From an uncultured Bacillota bacterium (GTDB lineage: Bacteria; Bacillota; Clostridia; Lachnospirales; Lachnospiraceae): DNA of 64,000 bases. The stretch lies in contig CAJKMA010000001.1 of assembly GCA_905200905.1 (NCBI GenBank), forward strand, positions 1-64,000, given 5' to 3'. The stretch's first letter is position 1, and each line of letters begins with the position of its first letter. Positions 61,249 to 64,000 of this stretch are shown here, one piece after another. Made by a program: the position numbers and the translations under genes. A model generated the notes under the pieces. It saw nothing but the letters and a program-made list of their open reading frames with translations, was not told the origin of the DNA and did no database searches.

Positions 61249-61509
61249 AGTAGTTCTCCTCCGGTCTACTTTGACGCTGTGTCTGTCAACATATAGTTTC
61301 GTATAATTTCTCATGCTTACTTGTACTATTTACATTTTAGCACTGATTATTATTTTTGTAAGTATAAAATGATATAAAAAGATAATATTTATGTGTTTTT
61401 CGGATAATAAGATATATATATGAGACGGCTGTTTCCTGCTAAGATAATTCTAACAAATAAATATGAGTGTACACCCTGTTATATAGAACTTGTGAAGGAG
61501 GAATGTGGA

Positions 61510-63213
61510 TTGAATTTAGATATTTTAAAAAAATCCCCGTTTGATTTAAATGAGAATCAGCTCATTTGGGTCAGAGAAACTTATGAAAAAATGACTTTAG
61601 AAGAGAAAATAGGACAACTATTTTGCATGATTACATTTTCTTCAGATGAGAGCTATCTGAAAGTACTTACAGAGAAGTATCATGTGGGGGGAATTATGGC
61701 AAGACCATTGCCAACAAGGGAATTCTATGACTTCGTGAAAATTGTGCAAAACTCCAGTAAAATACCTGCTTTTATAGCGGCAAATGTGGAAGCTGGTGGA
61801 GATGGTCTGGTTCATGAGGGGACAAACATTGGATGCAATATGCAGATTGCCGCTACCGGAGAAATGGATTCTGTTAGAAAGCAGGCATATGTCTGCGCGC
61901 GCGAGGCTGCAGCTGTGGGTGCAAATATTTCATTTGCACCGGTTGTAGACATTGATAGGAATTTTCGTAATCCAATCACAAATACTAGAACATATGGGAG
62001 TAATAAGGAATTTGTAGAGACTGCGGGTAAGGAATATATCAGGATTCTGCAGGAATACGGAATTGTTACAACTCCTAAACATTTTCCGGGAGATGGTGTG
62101 GATGAAAGAGATCAGCATCTGCTAAGTAGTATTAATAGTCTCTCATGTGAAGAATGGGATGCCAGCTATGGCGAAATATATAAGGCATGCATCGAGCAGG
62201 GAACAAAGGGAATTATGGTTGGTCATATTATGCAACCGGCATATACAAAGTTTTTTAATCCAAATATCAGAGATGAGGACATCTTGCCAGCAACTTTATC
62301 AAAGGAAATAATGGGAGATTTACTTCGTGGTAAGTTAGGATTTAATGGTTTGATTCTTACGGATGCTTCTACAATGGCAGGTATGAGTGGTGCAATGAGG
62401 CGAAGAGAGGCAGTGCCTTCTGCGATAGCGGCAGGAGCAGATATGTTTCTATTCTGCAAGAATACAGAGGAAGATTTTAACTATATGCTTGATGGAGTCA
62501 GAAACGGAATCCTTTCAGAGGAGCGTCTGGATGAGGCGGTGCTTCGTATTCTTGGAACTAAGGCTTCATTAAATTTGCATATCAAGAATAATGTGCCTGA
62601 ATTTGAAGAGTATGCATCTGTGATTGGCTGTGCAGAGCATAAGGCGATGGAACGTGAACTTGCACAAAAAGCAGTTACACTAGTAAAAAATAAGCAGGAC
62701 ATCCTGCCGCTGTCACCTCAAAAAACCAAGCGTGTTCTTTTATATCCAATTGAAATGTCCGGTAAAAGTTATTTTGTAAATGAGGGAAATGATTTTGCGA
62801 CTCAGATGGCAACAGCCTTTGCAAAAGAGGACTTTGAAGTAACGATATTTGAACCGGATCCAGCATTGGAAGGAATGGCAAAGCCTTTTTCATATATCGA
62901 GGAGAATTATGATTTGATTGTATATGCGTCAAATCTGGCAACACAAAGTAATCAAACCACGGTAAGGATTGAATGGGCACAACCGATGGGAGCTAATTGT
63001 CCGAATTATATCAATGTGGTTCCAACGATTTTTATCTCGTTTGCTAATCCATACCATTTATTAGATGTTCCGCGGGTAAAGACCTATATCAACGCATATA
63101 AGTTTAAGCCTGTTATGGTCGAAAGTGTTATGAACTGCCTGATGGGAAGAGAACAGTTTACGGGTATAGATCCAGTAGATTCATTTTGTGGAAAATGGGA
63201 TACACATTTATAG
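61510..63213 (+). CDS. Glycoside hydrolase family 3, beta-N-acetylhexosaminidase-like
   Basis: 567 residues, no signal peptide, so it acts in the cytoplasm. The (beta/alpha)8 domain contains TPKHFPGDGVDERDQH (K190-H191), typical of the NagZ-like branch, and the nucleophile Asp285 in FNGLILTDASTM. A C-terminal GH3 domain follows (AVTLVKNKQDILPL onward), which NagZ of enterobacteria lacks. The start is TTG at 61510, the only in-frame start 8 nt after the perfect AAGGAGG; a weaker ATG lies at 61420. It is encoded 9 nt before a sugar symporter. Confidence 0.88.
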   Translation: MNLDILKKSPFDLNENQLIWVRETYEKMTLEEKIGQLFCMITFSSDESYLKVLTEKYHVGGIMARPLPTREFYDFVKIVQNSSKIPAFIAANVEAGGDGLVHEGTNIGCNMQIAATGEMDSVRKQAYVCAREAAAVGANISFAPVVDIDRNFRNPITNTRTYGSNKEFVETAGKEYIRILQEYGIVTTPKHFPGDGVDERDQHLLSSINSLSCEEWDASYGEIYKACIEQGTKGIMVGHIMQPAYTKFFNPNIRDEDILPATLSKEIMGDLLRGKLGFNGLILTDASTMAGMSGAMRRREAVPSAIAAGADMFLFCKNTEEDFNYMLDGVRNGILSEERLDEAVLRILGTKASLNLHIKNNVPEFEEYASVIGCAEHKAMERELAQKAVTLVKNKQDILPLSPQKTKRVLLYPIEMSGKSYFVNEGNDFATQMATAFAKEDFEVTIFEPDPALEGMAKPFSYIEENYDLIVYASNLATQSNQTTVRIEWAQPMGANCPNYINVVPTIFISFANPYHLLDVPRVKTYINAYKFKPVMVESVMNCLMGREQFTGIDPVDSFCGKWDTHL

Positions 63214-63222
63214 GAGGAAAAG

Positions 63223-64000
63223 ATGGAAAACAAAAAATATGAAGATATACATATAGGAATGGGAGAGAAGTTATCCTATGGTCTGGCAAACATAGGCGGC
63301 AATATGGTGTATACAACTATTTCGTCTTTTGCAACGCTCTATTATACAAACAGCGTAGGTATTGCAGCAGCAACAGCTGGTACGATGATGCTTATCGCAA
63401 GATTATTTGATGGCATTTCCGATATTTTTATGGGAGGAATAATTGATAAAACTCATACAAAAATGGGACAGGCAAAGCCTTGGTTCATGGCCAGTATTAT
63501 ACCGCTTATTTTAAGCCTGATCCTGGTATTTTCAGTTCCTGAGTCCTTTGACTATGGAGCTAAGGTTGTCTACATGTATCTTACTTATATTTTTTCGGCA
63601 GTAATCTGCTATACAGCTAATGTATTAGCAGCAGTAGCTATGCAGGCGCTCATGACAGGTAACCTAAAGGAACGAATGAAGCTGAATGCCATATATCAGA
63701 TGATGGGTTTTGTAATCATCATTGTATTAAATATGGTGACGGAGAAAGTATATACCTCTGTGGGATGGCAAACTATGTCATATATTTATGCAGCGATATC
63801 TGCCGCGTGCTTGATAATTGCAGGTATTGTTTGTAAGGAAAGAAAGCATAACTGTGTAGTAGAAGATGCAAGAGTGAAGACAGAGAAAAAGGTTACTTTC
63901 CGAGAAGGGCTTCCAGTTTTATTAAAAAACAAATATTTCTGGATCATTCTTATCTTGTCTATTATAAATTATATTTCCATAGGTACTTTTAATGGCGGAG
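63223..64000 (+). CDS. GPH-type (glycoside-pentoside-hexuronide:cation) symporter, 3' end outside window
   Basis: 259 residues are visible and the frame runs off the window. MGEKLSYGLANIGGNMVYTT and ARLFDGISDIFMGGIIDKTH with GQAKPWFMASIIP are the MelB/XylP-family hallmarks, including the Asp of the cation site region. Six to seven membrane helices are present so far, of twelve expected. AGGAGGAAAAG precedes the ATG. It probably imports the substrate of the GH3 enzyme. Confidence 0.9.
   Translation, partial: MENKKYEDIHIGMGEKLSYGLANIGGNMVYTTISSFATLYYTNSVGIAAATAGTMMLIARLFDGISDIFMGGIIDKTHTKMGQAKPWFMASIIPLILSLILVFSVPESFDYGAKVVYMYLTYIFSAVICYTANVLAAVAMQALMTGNLKERMKLNAIYQMMGFVIIIVLNMVTEKVYTSVGWQTMSYIYAAISAACLIIAGIVCKERKHNCVVEDARVKTEKKVTFREGLPVLLKNKYFWIILILSIINYISIGTFNGG

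Noticed and set aside
1..64000. CRISPR array
   Set aside because: No set of short direct repeats with regular spacers was seen, and no cas gene.

Overview
The window looks like the chromosome of a spore-forming, acetogen-type Lachnospiraceae bacterium; Blautia is my best guess. This rests on a formate-tetrahydrofolate ligase/cyclohydrolase/dehydrogenase cluster (methyl branch of the Wood-Ljungdahl pathway), spoIVA, a Csp-like subtilase, a complete-looking anaerobic (cobalt-early) cobalamin pathway, strong AAGGAGG-type ribosome binding sites and A/T-rich intergenic DNA. The genus is inference; no rRNA or tRNA gene was recognised.

Layout. 1-2.65 kb: fhs (5' end missing), fchA and folD, closed by a strong terminator. 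2.67-4.92 kb, minus strand: two putative DNA repair proteins (DUF4130-type and radical SAM) behind a sigma-A promoter flanked by two LexA-like boxes. 5.06-6.53 kb: spoIVA. 6.56-22.3 kb: a long, tightly overlapping cobalamin operon behind a compact cobalamin riboswitch and terminator: cbiD-L-F-G-H-(J/E/T fusion)-A-cobT-cobU-cobS-cobU-like-cobC-cbiB-cobD-cbiP-cbiC. It is followed by a zinc-ribbon/acidic/membrane/discoidin-like protein. 24-30.4 kb: small accessory genes (HD hydrolase, acetyltransferases, glyoxalase-like, EamA, S66 peptidase) mixed with broken genes. 30.4-34.3 kb, minus strand: cobalt uptake and chelation (cbiM-N-Q and a CbiO-CbiK in-frame fusion) behind a large canonical cobalamin riboswitch. 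34.3-42.5 kb: hemA, precorrin-2 dehydrogenase, hemC, cobA-hemD fusion, hemB, hemL and a membrane-anchored MutS-like ATPase.

42.5-49.8 kb: a candidate small RNA, a cysteine-rich small protein, an S8 peptidase, and a two-gene unit of an MMPL/RND transporter plus a secreted heptad-repeat protein. 49.9-58.6 kb: unrecognised small cytosolic, membrane and lipoprotein genes resembling orphan immunity genes, with a frameshifted serine recombinase relic and an Rpn-type PD-(D/E)XK protein. 58.8-60.1 kb: a gene graveyard (ComEC-like, DedA and DUF374 acyltransferase fragments) plus a small TM1266-type regulator. 60.36 kb to the end: an AraC regulator divergent from a GH3 glycosidase and a GPH-type sugar symporter cut by the window edge.

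How the genes work together. The hem operon makes uroporphyrinogen III and precorrin-2/sirohydrochlorin. CbiMNQO imports cobalt and CbiK inserts it. The cbi/cob operon builds the corrin ring, amidates it and attaches the aminopropanol and nucleotide loop. Cobalamin represses the two cobalt/corrin operons through two structurally different riboswitches. The corrinoid output fits an acetogen whose methyl-branch genes sit at the left edge.
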